NCBI GenBank assembly: GCA_028284345.1
Contig: JANQRY010000010.1
Span: forward strand, 434,001-498,000
DNA length: 64,000 nt
Reading direction: 5' to 3'
From: Hyphococcus sp.
GTDB taxonomy: Bacteria; Pseudomonadota; Alphaproteobacteria; Caulobacterales; Parvularculaceae
The position numbers were made by a program, and so were the translations under genes. The notes below the pieces were generated by a model. It ran no database searches. It was not told the DNA's origin and saw only the letters and a program-made list of their open reading frames with translations. Positions 1 to 9,189 of this stretch are shown here, in pieces; positions within the stretch are counted from its first letter, which is position 1; each line of letters opens with the position of its first letter.

Positions 1-180
1 CGACAGATAGGAAAAATCAATCCCTAACTGGTCCATCGTCTTAAGGGCGTCTTGTTCGTTCCAATCGGGAATTTTTGAAATCCCGTCTGGCTTTGAATGA
101 CCAGACTCAACAAGCGCCTGCCTGTAGAACTCCGGCAGAAAATGACAGTGCACGTCAACGCGACGGTTAGGAGTTTGCAT
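1..180 (-). CDS. ACMSD-like amidohydrolase, N-terminal 60 residues (runs off left edge)
   Basis: The first 60 codons of an amidohydrolase-2 (ACMSD-like) metal enzyme; the rest lies left of the window. The start ATG is followed by residues giving VDVHCHFLP, the HxH metal-binding strand at the start of the TIM barrel. By eye it is identical at 38 of 60 positions to the start of the full-length paralogue at 16454-17449, which carries QSH instead of HCH. The family includes decarboxylases and hydrolases of ring-cleavage products. It lies downstream of, and in the same direction as, the TonB receptor at 342-2588, but a terminator separates them, so it probably has its own promoter. Family assignment is firm; substrate unknown. 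Confidence 0.8.
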   Translation of the reverse strand, partial: MQTPNRRVDVHCHFLPEFYRQALVESGHSKPDGISKIPDWNEQDALKTMDQLGIDFSYLS

Positions 181-267
181 AGTTTCTTCGTTTCTTCCGT
201 GTGCAACCTTAACGAAAGCAGATTCCGCAGACCCGCCCGTCGTCAAAACACTGCGCTGCGTGGGTAA

Positions 268-305
268 GGGAAAAAAGCGCGACAGGCCTTTCAGTCTGTC
301 GCGCT
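268..305 (-). terminator. Rho-independent terminator of the first TonB receptor
   Basis: A perfect 10-bp inverted repeat (276-285 with 296-305, 10-nt loop) is followed, on the minus strand, by a run of six T (271-276). It lies 37 nt past the stop codon of the receptor at 342-2588 and upstream of the amidohydrolase start at 180. Confidence 0.85.
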
Positions 306-341
306 CTGTTTCTTGTCATCTTGCTTAGGGTCACACGCGAA

Positions 342-2588
342 CTAGAATTCCTTCGTCAAGCTAAAGCCGAAGGTGCGCGGCGCTCCATATTGGCCGATCG
401 TTGTCGAGCCCGTGAGAGCATTCGCTGTCTGCGTTTCTGAGAGGTATACATCGTCAGTTGCATTCTTGACAAAGAAAACCGCCGACCAACCTGAATCCGG
501 GAGTTCCCAATTCAAGTAGGCGTCCACTTGCGTCCGAGCTTCCTGGAAAAGTTCCGGCACGTTGAACTCTGTGAAATAAATATCGTCAACCCACAGAACG
601 CTGACCGACGGCGTGAAGTCGCCGAACTCGGTCGGGATCGTGTATTGGACGACGCCGTTGATTTGATATTCAGGCGCGTGCGGCAACACATTGCCTGAAA
701 GATCCTGCTCCCCAAGCGCCGGAAATGTGGGGTCGATGCGCGAGAAGTCCTCAAAGGACGCATCGAGATAGCCTGCATTCAAGTCTATCCTCAAATTTTC
801 CACCGGCAGGAACGTGAGTTCCGCCTCCGCGCCCCAGACCGTGGCCGACGCCGCATTGCGCGTCACCAGCGAAGTGCCTTCCACGAGGCTAACTTGAAGC
901 TCCGTATAATCGTAACGGAAGCCCGCAAGATTGGCTCGCATACGGCCGTCCAAAAGCTCCGCTTTGACGCCGATTTCATAGTTTTTCAGCTTCTCCGGCT
1001 CAAACGCTTCTTGCAGACCGCCGATATTGAACCCGCCGGCCTTGAAGCCTTGAGAATACGTGGCGTACGCCAAGACATCATCGGTCGCCTTGTAGCTCAA
1101 CGTAACTTTGGGATCGAAGGAATCTTCGTCTTGCTCCCCCTCAGACGTCAGCGCAAAGAGGAAGGGACGCCCCCGGACAAACGGAGTCGTTAGGTTGATT
1201 TCCGCGGGAGGCAGTTGAAACTCTTCGTCCAGCGTTTTCTTTTCGCTGTTGTATCGCCCGCCAATATCAAGCTGAAGCTGATCCGTAAGATAAATGCTGG
1301 CCTGAGCGAACACGGCCCAAGCGCGGGTTTCAACCTCTCCAAACGCTGCGAAAAATTCATAAAGCGTGTCAGGGTCTTGGCCAAAGTTAAAAAATGGCGG
1401 CGCATAGGGCCCGGTCAGCGACGCGCCGGACCACGGCGCCTCGTTTAGCGCCGAGTTATTTTCGTGGAAATAATATCCGCCCAAAATCAGATCCGCAAAG
1501 TCGCCAAAGCTGTGAGACAAGCGGAGTTCTTCCGTAAACACCGTTGCATCTTCGGTAATGTAGTGGTCGGTCAAAATTAATGAGTAGCCGTCCAGCGTGT
1601 CCTGGTGAAAGTGATAAAAGTCGCGGAAGGTCGAAATAAAGGTTAGCGACGTCGAGTCCGATAAACTCCAGTCCGCCTGCAAGGAAACGCCGTATGTCTC
1701 CATGTCAGTCTTCAGACCGGCGCCGACGAAATCCTGCGGATTGGTATTCGTAAAGCCGCCGAGCAGCTCGCCAAGAAGCGGCGTATTCGGATCGGCGCCG
1801 CCCACTCCGTTGTAGCCGCTCGAAGCATCGTCGATACGCGCGTAGTCCCCAATAACTCGGACAGTAAATGAGTCAGAGAGATCATACTGCAAGTTCGCCC
1901 GGACGTTCTGACTATTCTCGTCCCTGACGTCTTCGCCTGTAAGCAGATTTATCCCATAGCCGTTGCGTTTGACGACGCGGAAGGCGAGCCGCCCCGACAC
2001 GCTGTCGGAAAGCGGGCCGCCGATGGCGCCCTCGCCGCTAAACAGGCCGTAATTGCCGATCGTTCCGGTCAGGTAGCCGTTGAGTTCGTCGCCCGGCGCG
2101 CGCGTCAGGATATTGACGGCGCCGCCAATGGTGTTGCGGCCATAGAGCGTGCCTTGTGGCCCGCGCAGCACCTCGATGCGCTCCACATCGTAAAAGGCGT
2201 TCAGGGAGACCTGGTTCCGGCTTTGGTAGGCGCCATCCAGATAAATGCCGACGCGCGTCTCGCCGCCCGGGGAAATGCTGTTGTAGCCGATGCCGCGGAT
2301 AAAGACCTTCCCGTCCCCGGAATTGCGCGAAAAGGTGAAGTTTGGAATTTGCCCGCTCAGAGCTTCAAGGTTGCTCTTGTTATTGGCGCGCAACGCATCG
2401 CCGCCGATGGCGGAGATCGCGATCGGCGTTTCTTGCACGGTGGATACTTTCCGTTCCGCCGTTACGGTGATCGTATCGAGCCCGCCGGTCTGCGCCGAAA
2501 CGGTCGTCACCACGCATAAAGCAATCGCCGCGGCGGACGACATCAACTTCACAGAATTATGTACACAAACGCATGCTTTTGCGCGCAT
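342..2588 (-). CDS. TonB-dependent outer-membrane receptor
   Basis: Active uptake receptor of the outer membrane, 748 residues. The chosen ATG at 2588 has AGGGAGGGAAG six bases upstream and opens a signal peptide (basic start, hydrophobic core, VSAQ). The open frame extends upstream to 2720, but those extra codons translate through the ribosome binding site, so they are rejected. After the signal come a TonB-box-like DTITVTA, a plug domain with RGPQGTLYGRN and GGAVNI, then a beta-barrel ending in a C-terminal Phe (LTKEF). The overall style matches the sphingomonad/Caulobacterales receptor family. Substrate unknown; proximity to the phenolic-catabolism operon suggests an aromatic compound. It is divergent from a second receptor at 3203. 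Confidence 0.9.
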   Translation of the reverse strand: MRAKACVCVHNSVKLMSSAAAIALCVVTTVSAQTGGLDTITVTAERKVSTVQETPIAISAIGGDALRANNKSNLEALSGQIPNFTFSRNSGDGKVFIRGIGYNSISPGGETRVGIYLDGAYQSRNQVSLNAFYDVERIEVLRGPQGTLYGRNTIGGAVNILTRAPGDELNGYLTGTIGNYGLFSGEGAIGGPLSDSVSGRLAFRVVKRNGYGINLLTGEDVRDENSQNVRANLQYDLSDSFTVRVIGDYARIDDASSGYNGVGGADPNTPLLGELLGGFTNTNPQDFVGAGLKTDMETYGVSLQADWSLSDSTSLTFISTFRDFYHFHQDTLDGYSLILTDHYITEDATVFTEELRLSHSFGDFADLILGGYYFHENNSALNEAPWSGASLTGPYAPPFFNFGQDPDTLYEFFAAFGEVETRAWAVFAQASIYLTDQLQLDIGGRYNSEKKTLDEEFQLPPAEINLTTPFVRGRPFLFALTSEGEQDEDSFDPKVTLSYKATDDVLAYATYSQGFKAGGFNIGGLQEAFEPEKLKNYEIGVKAELLDGRMRANLAGFRYDYTELQVSLVEGTSLVTRNAASATVWGAEAELTFLPVENLRIDLNAGYLDASFEDFSRIDPTFPALGEQDLSGNVLPHAPEYQINGVVQYTIPTEFGDFTPSVSVLWVDDIYFTEFNVPELFQEARTQVDAYLNWELPDSGWSAVFFVKNATDDVYLSETQTANALTGSTTIGQYGAPRTFGFSLTKEF

Positions 2589-3202
2589 CGTCACTTCCCT
2601 CCCTAATGACATTCCGCCGACGTTTTGGCTCGTCAGCACGTGTTTGTTGAGCACGCAACGCAGCGCCGTTTTGCTTGCCGAAGAGGCGCAAACGACTGTC
2701 GCAATACTAGTCTTTTTCAAGTTTTCATTAGTCTCGGGTTAGTTCAAATTTATATACGGCGCGACCACTATCACCAGGATTGATGATGCAGGCCTCAACC
2801 ACAAACCGCCGCCTGAACCGCCGGATCTAAAGCGCGCTAGCGTAAGTTTGGATAAGGATAAAGCTTGCGAAACCGAAACTTTCCCGGCGCATCATGCGAC
2901 GTTCATTGACTTACGCGCGCCGCCGCTCTTTTCCAGACGTGTTGCAGGAAAGCGACGACCACAAACATTCCGTCCACCCTGCAACGCATAATTTTAACTC
3001 CAACCATTTGCGGCTCGCTCACGACGCAACATGATCGAACGACTCGCCGCTTTCGGTGACGCAAAAAAATCCAACTTCTCTTTGCTGCTTGCGCGTTATC
3101 ATTAGTCAACATTTTATATCTGTCTTTCTGTAGGCCCCTTTTTATAAAGCCGAAATTCGCTTGGAAGCTATGCTTCCCAACAATAACCTAGGAGGGGAAA
3201 TG
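2589..3202. other. Divergent intergenic region between two TonB receptors
   Basis: 614 bp carrying the promoters of the two receptors transcribed away from each other. AT-rich stretches occur near 2740-2760 and 3100-3150, but I cannot place -35/-10 boxes with confidence. No coding signal was recognised. The strong ribosome binding sites of both receptors lie at its two ends. Confidence 0.5.
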
Positions 3203-5392
3203 ATGAGCAGAAATCAAAAGCTATTTGGGTGCGCGTCGTGCATTGCGCTGACTTTTGCGGCGCATGCATATGCGCAGGAAACAGACACCGCCGACGAGAC
3301 AGTTTCGACCTCCGGCCTCGACGTAATTGTCGTTTCCGCGGAAAAGCGCGCCGAGAACCTTCAGGATATTCCGATTGCGATTACGGCCGTCTCCCCGAAA
3401 AGGTTGCAAGACGCCGGCATTCGTTCGGTTCAGGATCTCACCACCGTTATCCCGACTGTACAGTTTAACAGTAACTCGATTTCATTCATCCCGCGGATTC
3501 GCGGCGTCGGCGCAACATATTCCGGCACCGGGATCGAAAGCCCCGTCGCCGTGTTCGTTGATGACGTCTATCGTTCCTTTGCGGGCGACATAAATCTGGA
3601 CTTTCACAATGTCGAGCAGGTTGCGGCGCTTACCGGCCCGCAAGGCACCCTGTTTGGCCGCAACGCCACGGGCGGCGTGATCCAGGTGACGACCCGCGGG
3701 CCGGAGTTCGAACCCAGCGGCAGCCTTCAGGTGTCTTACGACAGCTATCAATTCCTGAGAAGCAACGGGTTTATCACCGGCCCGTTGTCTGATTCCATCG
3801 CCGCCAGCCTGTCAGTAAGCTATAACCGCCAGGGTGAGGGTTTCGGCACCAACCTCGCGACCGGCAACGATATCCGCAAGGTCGATGAGGAAATATTCGT
3901 ACACGGTAAAATTCGCGTGCAGGCGGGTGATCGCACGACCATCAACGTGTCCGCCGACTATGACCGCAAGCGCGGCTCGCTCGGATTGAACTTCCGCCGC
4001 GTCGACGGCAGGACCGTCATCAATCAGGGGCCGACAAATGGCGGCCTTTGGGACGCCGATCAATTCCATGACACCCACGCCGACATGAGAAATGGCGGCG
4101 CAACGGTGAAGATCGACCACGATCTGGGCTTTGCAACGCTGAGTAACATTGTGGCCTATCGAAAAAGCCATAGCTTCTATTACATGACGCCAGTGCCGAA
4201 CGGGCAGCCGTTTCTGGATATTCCAGTCGAATCACGGACCCGCCAGATCACCGAGGAAATTCAACTGGTGTCGTCCACCGGCGGCCCGCTGTCTTGGACC
4301 ATCGGCGGATTTTACTTCCACAATAATATTGATTTTGAATTCGAGCAGTTCTTCTACGACGATGGCGTAAGCACATTTGGCTTCTTGTACCAATCATTTC
4401 CGAGCAGCCAGGTGACCGACTCGTTCGCCGGCTATGCGCAAGGCACATATGATATTACGGACACGACCGCGATTACCGCTGGCCTGCGCTACACACACGA
4501 TAAGAGAATTTATAATGGCACCAGCATCTTAAATTTCGCCAGCGGCCTCAACCTTGAGTTTAACACGGTTGACGCGCGTAACACCGCCGGCAAGCTGACA
4601 TGGCGGTTCGCCTTGGAGCAAGAGTTTACGCCCGACATATTGGGGTATGTCTCTTATAACCGGGGCTTTAAAAGCGGCGGTTTCAATACGGCGGGCGGCG
4701 CCGGCATGCCGCCAAACGGCCCGACTTTCGAGCCCGAGCAGATCGACGCTTATGAAGCCGGACTTAAAACCGAACTGCTGGACAACACCGTTCGCTTGAA
4801 CCTGAGCGGCTTTTATTACGACTACGAAAATCTTCAGGTGAACATTTTTACGGGCGGTGCGCCCGCGATTTTTAACGCAGCGTCGGCGAAAAACTATGGC
4901 TTCGGTCTCGATGGAGAGGCTCGGCTTACTTCCGAACTGACGTTCACCGCCAATGTGGAATATCTGCAGGCGGAGTATAAATCCTTCACCAATGCGCCGT
5001 TCCACGCTCCGCTGCCGAGCGGCGGATCGAGTTCGTTCGCCGGCGACGCCAGCGGCAACTCTTTGGGATATTCGCCCGAACTCAAATATACGATCGGGTT
5101 GACTTACGATCTCCTGACGTCTGTGGGACTGGTCAGTTTCAACATAAATGACAGCTATAACAGCGGATTTTTCGTTGAACCGGACGAGGTGTTAAAGCAA
5201 GACGCCTATCACATCACAAACGCCTCGATACGGTGGACATCAGACGATGACAGACTGTCGATTCGTTTGTTTGCGAATAACCTCCTCAACAAAGCTGTCA
5301 TAACGCAGCAAAACAGCGTTCCTTGGGGATATATTCAGGACAACTCAAGCCCGCCACGCATCTTTGGCGGCGCGCTGGAAGTCAACTTCTAA
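3203..5392 (+). CDS. TonB-dependent outer-membrane receptor
   Basis: Outer-membrane uptake receptor of about 729 residues. Two consecutive ATG codons (3200 and 3203) follow AGGAGG; 3203 gives the better spacing (7 nt). A signal peptide ends near AHAYAQ. Then come a TonB-box-like DVIVVSA, a plug domain with GPQGTLFGRNATGG, and a barrel that ends in aromatic EVNF, as expected for outer-membrane insertion. It resembles the receptor at 342-2588 in family style but is clearly a different sequence. A terminator follows directly. Transcription is away from the first receptor and towards the LysR gene at 5788. Substrate not determined. Confidence 0.9.
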   Translation: MSRNQKLFGCASCIALTFAAHAYAQETDTADETVSTSGLDVIVVSAEKRAENLQDIPIAITAVSPKRLQDAGIRSVQDLTTVIPTVQFNSNSISFIPRIRGVGATYSGTGIESPVAVFVDDVYRSFAGDINLDFHNVEQVAALTGPQGTLFGRNATGGVIQVTTRGPEFEPSGSLQVSYDSYQFLRSNGFITGPLSDSIAASLSVSYNRQGEGFGTNLATGNDIRKVDEEIFVHGKIRVQAGDRTTINVSADYDRKRGSLGLNFRRVDGRTVINQGPTNGGLWDADQFHDTHADMRNGGATVKIDHDLGFATLSNIVAYRKSHSFYYMTPVPNGQPFLDIPVESRTRQITEEIQLVSSTGGPLSWTIGGFYFHNNIDFEFEQFFYDDGVSTFGFLYQSFPSSQVTDSFAGYAQGTYDITDTTAITAGLRYTHDKRIYNGTSILNFASGLNLEFNTVDARNTAGKLTWRFALEQEFTPDILGYVSYNRGFKSGGFNTAGGAGMPPNGPTFEPEQIDAYEAGLKTELLDNTVRLNLSGFYYDYENLQVNIFTGGAPAIFNAASAKNYGFGLDGEARLTSELTFTANVEYLQAEYKSFTNAPFHAPLPSGGSSSFAGDASGNSLGYSPELKYTIGLTYDLLTSVGLVSFNINDSYNSGFFVEPDEVLKQDAYHITNASIRWTSDDDRLSIRLFANNLLNKAVITQQNSVPWGYIQDNSSPPRIFGGALEVNF

Positions 5393-5433
5393 GGCTTCTC
5401 GCCGGACTGGCGATAATAAATCGCTCGAAGATG

Positions 5434-5471
5434 AAAAAGCCCGTCTTGTATCGGCAAGACGGGCTTTTTTT
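5434..5471 (+). terminator. Rho-independent terminator of the second TonB receptor
   Basis: AAAAAGCCCGTCTTG (5434-5448) pairs with CAAGACGGGCTTTTT (from 5455), with a 6-nt loop and a T run to 5471. The A run before the stem makes it potentially bidirectional. It lies 41 nt past the receptor stop. Confidence 0.93.
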
Positions 5472-5787
5472 ATACAACACGCGAATTCATGGTCACTACG
5501 GAAAATATTGGAAGCTACGAAAATGACGGCGTCATTTACTTCTGTCATTGCGTTACATGAGGAATGATGTGCAATGGGCGCGGCGACCCGGCATTACTTC
5601 GTCGGCTGCGAGACGTGGCGATGACGTCGCCAATGCGTTGAAGGCGACCGTGACAAATTTCATGACCGCTTACTGATCGTGACCGGCATTGTGATATTGA
5701 TACTGCGGCGTTCTTTATTTAGTGATCTCGAACGGATATCGCAACGGCGGCGCGCAGACAGCGACCGGCCGGTCGAAAGAGGCAGCC
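5472..5787. other. Leader/promoter region of the LysR gene
   Basis: 316 bp between the terminator and the LysR start. It holds CGTGACAAATTT at 5649-5660, a 12-mer also present at 17666-17677 upstream of the minus-strand catabolic operon; such a match could arise by chance. No gene recognised. Confidence 0.35.
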
Positions 5788-6693
5788 ATGAAACTCAGCC
5801 ATTTACAGGTTGTGATCGCCGTTTCCGAGCTCGGCAGCTTGCGCGCCGCGAGCCGCCATCTTGGCATCGCCCAGCCTGCCATCACGCGCTCTATCCGCGA
5901 TGCGGAAACGGAACTTGGCGCTACGCTGTTCGACCGACACTCCAGGGGCGTGCGCATCACGCCAATGGGCGAAGCATTTGTTCGTCGCGCCATATCTGTG
6001 CAGAACGAACTAAGGCGCGCTCAGGAAGAAATCGACCAGTTAAAGGGGCAGTCAAAAGGACAAGTGTCAATCGCTGTTTCAGCGGCGGCGAATATCGCTT
6101 TGTTGCCGAACGCGCTGAACTATTTTCATAAAAGATATCCGAACGCCCTGGTTCGCGTGTCAGGCGGCTTATTTCAATCCGTTGAGCCAGATATCAAAGT
6201 GGGAAAATGCGACTTCTATGTCGGCGTAATCGATAAGGAAATCACGTCTACACGGCTTAACGTCAAAGAATTATTTGACAATGAGCGCGTCATTATTGCG
6301 CGCAAAGGGCACCCATTAGAAAAGTCAAACTCCATATCCGAGCTCAAAAACGCCAGATGGGTGCGTCCTTCGCTTGCCGAACGCTACGACGAGGCTGATT
6401 TTGATTCCTGGTTTGAAAGTCAGGACTTGCCGAAGCCAAAAATCGTCGTGCACAGCCAGTCGACTTTGGCGACAATGCTTGCTGTGGCGAACTCAGATCT
6501 TCTCACAATCCTGCCAAAACAATGGCTCGAATTTCCGATGACGAAAGATTACATCACCGCATTAGCGATCGGCGAGGCGATGAAAGCCGCGCCAATATCA
6601 ATTGTTCAGCGTCGTGACTTTCCGTTAACCCCGCTTGCGGAGCACTTGTATCACCAGTTTTGTCGCGCCGCTGCAAATTACGCTCAAAAATAG
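5788..6693 (+). CDS. LysR-family transcriptional regulator
   Basis: A 301-residue LysR-type regulator: winged helix-turn-helix at residues 1-60 (SELGSLRAASRHLGIAQPAI, then LGATLFDRHSRGV) followed by a LysR substrate-binding domain. The start at 5788 has AAAGAGG upstream and gives the canonical LysR beginning (MKLSHLQVVIAV); the open frame begins earlier at 5722 without such support. The GbpR/PcaQ-like style is common beside aromatic or sugar-acid catabolism genes. It converges with the MFS gene ending at 6709 (15-bp gap), which is the last gene of the phenolic operon, so it is the prime candidate regulator of that operon. The effector would be an aromatic compound or ring-cleavage product; this is inference from position. 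Confidence 0.88.
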   Translation: MKLSHLQVVIAVSELGSLRAASRHLGIAQPAITRSIRDAETELGATLFDRHSRGVRITPMGEAFVRRAISVQNELRRAQEEIDQLKGQSKGQVSIAVSAAANIALLPNALNYFHKRYPNALVRVSGGLFQSVEPDIKVGKCDFYVGVIDKEITSTRLNVKELFDNERVIIARKGHPLEKSNSISELKNARWVRPSLAERYDEADFDSWFESQDLPKPKIVVHSQSTLATMLAVANSDLLTILPKQWLEFPMTKDYITALAIGEAMKAAPISIVQRRDFPLTPLAEHLYHQFCRAAANYAQK

Positions 6694-6708
6694 TGTAGAC
6701 ATGCAGCC

Positions 6709-8049
6709 CTAGGACTTCAGTCGGCTGAGAAGGAACACCGAGCCGGCTGCGATCAACATCGGAATCGCCCCGAACAGGAAAAGCGTCGACACCGGCAACG
6801 CCAACGCCAGGGCGGCGCCGACGACGACAGGACCGATCACTGCGCCCAGTCGACCGGCGGTCAGCGCCCACCCAAGGCCCGTGGCGCGGGATCCAGTATC
6901 GTAACTCGCGCTCGCCATAGCGTTGATGCCGAATTGGCAGCCGATAGCCGTGGAGCCTGCGAGAAATAACGAGACCAACAACAACGGAAGCGAGCCGGTC
7001 ATTTGACCGACAAGCGACACCGTCACCGCGGCGGCCAGGAAGGCCGCCAACATTGTTCGAACGGCGCCGATCCTATCAACGGTAATGGCGATCATCAGGC
7101 CGCCAACAACGCCGCCAGTGTTGAACAGAAGGGACGTGAGGATGGCGCGGTCCAGTGGAAAGCCCGCTGCGCTGAGAACTGACGGCAGCCAACCGACGAT
7201 GGCGTTGATCGCCAAGAGATTGCAGAAAAATATGACCCACAGCAAAAGCGTGACGGGTCTGCGTCCTTCCGAGAAAAGCGGCCGAATAGCGCCGCCCGTT
7301 TTTGCAACCGGCATAACAAATCGGGTGTTGGGCGTGGCGCCGGCGTCGCGCGCGATACCGTTGACGATTTTTGCGAGTTCGCCCGCACGGACGCCTTTTT
7401 GCGCCAGAAAGCGGGGCGATTCCGGAAGAAGGGGTAAAAGCAACGGCGCGATGACGAGCGGCAGAATGCCCCCAAGAACGAATACCGAGCGCCACCCGAA
7501 CGAATTCACAAGACCTGCGGTTGCAATCCCGCCCACGATGGCGCCGATGGGAAGCCCGACAAACATAATGGTCATCATAAGCGCGCGCCGTCGCGCAGGC
7601 GAAAACTCCGCCGTGATGATATTGATATTGGGCATGACCGCGCCCAACCCAAGTCCCGTTAAGAAGCGATATATAAAGAGCTCCGCCGTGCTGCCGGCCA
7701 GAGCCGTCAGCAAACTGAAAACGCCCATTATCACCGTTGACGCAACGATCACCGGCTTGCGGCCGAAACGATCGGCGAGCGGGCTGCCCAAAAACGCACC
7801 GAACATCAGTCCGACAAGCGCGGCTGACAGCAATTGTCCCATGAGCGCTGGCGCAATGGAAAACTTGCCGGTAACGGCCGGGGCGACATACGCCATGCTC
7901 ATCATGTCGAACCCGTCGACCATGGCGAGCATAAAGCAAAGACCCACAACGCGCCATTGCAGCGCGCCAATGGGTTTAGAATCGATCAGCTCGTCAATAT
8001 TGATCGTTTGCGCAGTCGCGTCGTCTGTTTTCGTTTCAGTATATGGCAT
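6709..8049 (-). CDS. MFS aromatic acid:H+ symporter (AAHS-like)
   Basis: A 446-residue, 12-helix major facilitator. The first helix carries the DGFD motif typical of the aromatic acid:H+ symporter group (PcaK/BenK/GalT-like), followed by the loop motif GSPLADRFGRKP. A long loop after helix 6 separates two six-helix halves. The start at 8049 is preceded by GGGAA six bases upstream. It lies 213 nt downstream of the beta-keto acid cleavage gene on the same strand and is probably the distal gene of the phenolic operon, although the gap could hide a separate promoter. Predicted role: inner-membrane import of an aromatic acid or phenolic carboxylate. Exact substrate unknown. Confidence 0.85.
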   Translation of the reverse strand: MPYTETKTDDATAQTINIDELIDSKPIGALQWRVVGLCFMLAMVDGFDMMSMAYVAPAVTGKFSIAPALMGQLLSAALVGLMFGAFLGSPLADRFGRKPVIVASTVIMGVFSLLTALAGSTAELFIYRFLTGLGLGAVMPNINIITAEFSPARRRALMMTIMFVGLPIGAIVGGIATAGLVNSFGWRSVFVLGGILPLVIAPLLLPLLPESPRFLAQKGVRAGELAKIVNGIARDAGATPNTRFVMPVAKTGGAIRPLFSEGRRPVTLLLWVIFFCNLLAINAIVGWLPSVLSAAGFPLDRAILTSLLFNTGGVVGGLMIAITVDRIGAVRTMLAAFLAAAVTVSLVGQMTGSLPLLLVSLFLAGSTAIGCQFGINAMASASYDTGSRATGLGWALTAGRLGAVIGPVVVGAALALALPVSTLFLFGAIPMLIAAGSVFLLSRLKS

Positions 8050-8262
8050 TCGCTATTCCCTATTTTTCGGAAGCCGGCCATGAGACCCGCCCTAATCGCG
8101 CTGAAAAATAGAAGATCGCGATTGACGCCAAGGCGCGGATGGATAAAGCATTGAAGATTTGTATGACGCCGCCAGGTCGGGCCTTCGGTGCCGTCAAACT
8201 GCGCGTTCGTTAGTATGTCAGGATAACTATTTTCTTACGCCCTGCCCGACTCCTTATCTCTT

Positions 8263-9189
8263 CTAAAACGCGACTGTGTCGCCGCCTTTAAGCGCCAACA
8301 TTTCCCTGGCTTCATCAGGGGTTGCGGCTTCATGGCCCATTTCCTCGATGATCCGTTTGATTTTTTTCACTTGTTCGGCGTTGTTCGCCGCGAGCTTGCC
8401 GCGCCCAATAAACAAGCTGTCTTCAAGCCCCACCCGCACATGGCCGCCCATAAGCGCAGCCTGGGTGCAGAACGCCATCTGATGACGCCCTGCGGCGAGA
8501 ACGGACCATTGGAAATTTTCGGCGCCGAATAATCGGTCGGCGGTCTGCTTCATCACCATCAGGTTTTCAAGATCAGGGCCGATGCCGCCGAGAATGCCGA
8601 AAATCATCTGAATAAAGAACGGCGGACGCACAAGACCTTCATTGACAAAATGCGCGAGGTTGTAGAGATGGCCGACGTCGTAGCATTCATGCTCGAATTT
8701 CGTGCCCGCCTCGTTCATGGTCTCGAAGATGGTTCTGATGTCGCGAAACGTGTTCCGGAAGATGTAGTCGTCGGAGTTTTTGACGTAGCCTTCTTCCCAG
8801 TCGTACTTCCATTGCGAAATGCGTTTGGCCGCCGGGAAAAAAGCGAAATTGATCGAGCCCATATTCAGCGAACACACTTCCGGCTTGAATTTGGCGCCGG
8901 CCGCGAGCCGGTCCTTCACGCCCATGGTCGCGCTTCCGCCGGTGGTGATGTTGATGACGGCGTTGGTGCTTTGCTTGATGGTCGGCAGAAACCGTTCATA
9001 GATCGCCGGGTCGCCGGTGGGAGAACCGTCTTGCGGGTTGCGCGCATGCAGATGCAGGATCGCAGCGCCCGCCTCGGCGGCGTCGATAGACTGGCGCGCG
9101 ATGTCTTCCGGCGTGATCGGCAGGGCGTCCGACATGGTCGGCGTATGGGCGGAACCAGTGACGGCGCAGCTGATGATGACCTTGCCCAT
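8263..9189 (-). CDS. Beta-keto acid cleavage enzyme (BKACE, DUF849)
   Basis: A 308-residue TIM-barrel Zn enzyme of the BKACE family (type member Kce, 3-keto-5-aminohexanoate cleavage enzyme), which condenses a beta-keto acid with acetyl-CoA and splits off acetoacetate. The Zn ligands are visible as HLH (H46, H48), with the later VRVGLED strand carrying the expected acidic residue (E256). Length is normal. The start overlaps the stop of the upstream MFS gene in TAATG, indicating translational coupling. In this operon it would act late, on a beta-keto acid produced after ring cleavage. Family assignment is strong; substrate inferred only from neighbours. Confidence 0.9.
   Translation of the reverse strand: MGKVIISCAVTGSAHTPTMSDALPITPEDIARQSIDAAEAGAAILHLHARNPQDGSPTGDPAIYERFLPTIKQSTNAVINITTGGSATMGVKDRLAAGAKFKPEVCSLNMGSINFAFFPAAKRISQWKYDWEEGYVKNSDDYIFRNTFRDIRTIFETMNEAGTKFEHECYDVGHLYNLAHFVNEGLVRPPFFIQMIFGILGGIGPDLENLMVMKQTADRLFGAENFQWSVLAAGRHQMAFCTQAALMGGHVRVGLEDSLFIGRGKLAANNAEQVKKIKRIIEEMGHEAATPDEAREMLALKGGDTVAF

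Noticed and set aside
342-2720. Longer TonB receptor start at 2720
   Set aside because: The extra 44 codons read through AGGGAGGGAAG, which is the ribosome site for ATG 2588, and would hide the signal peptide.
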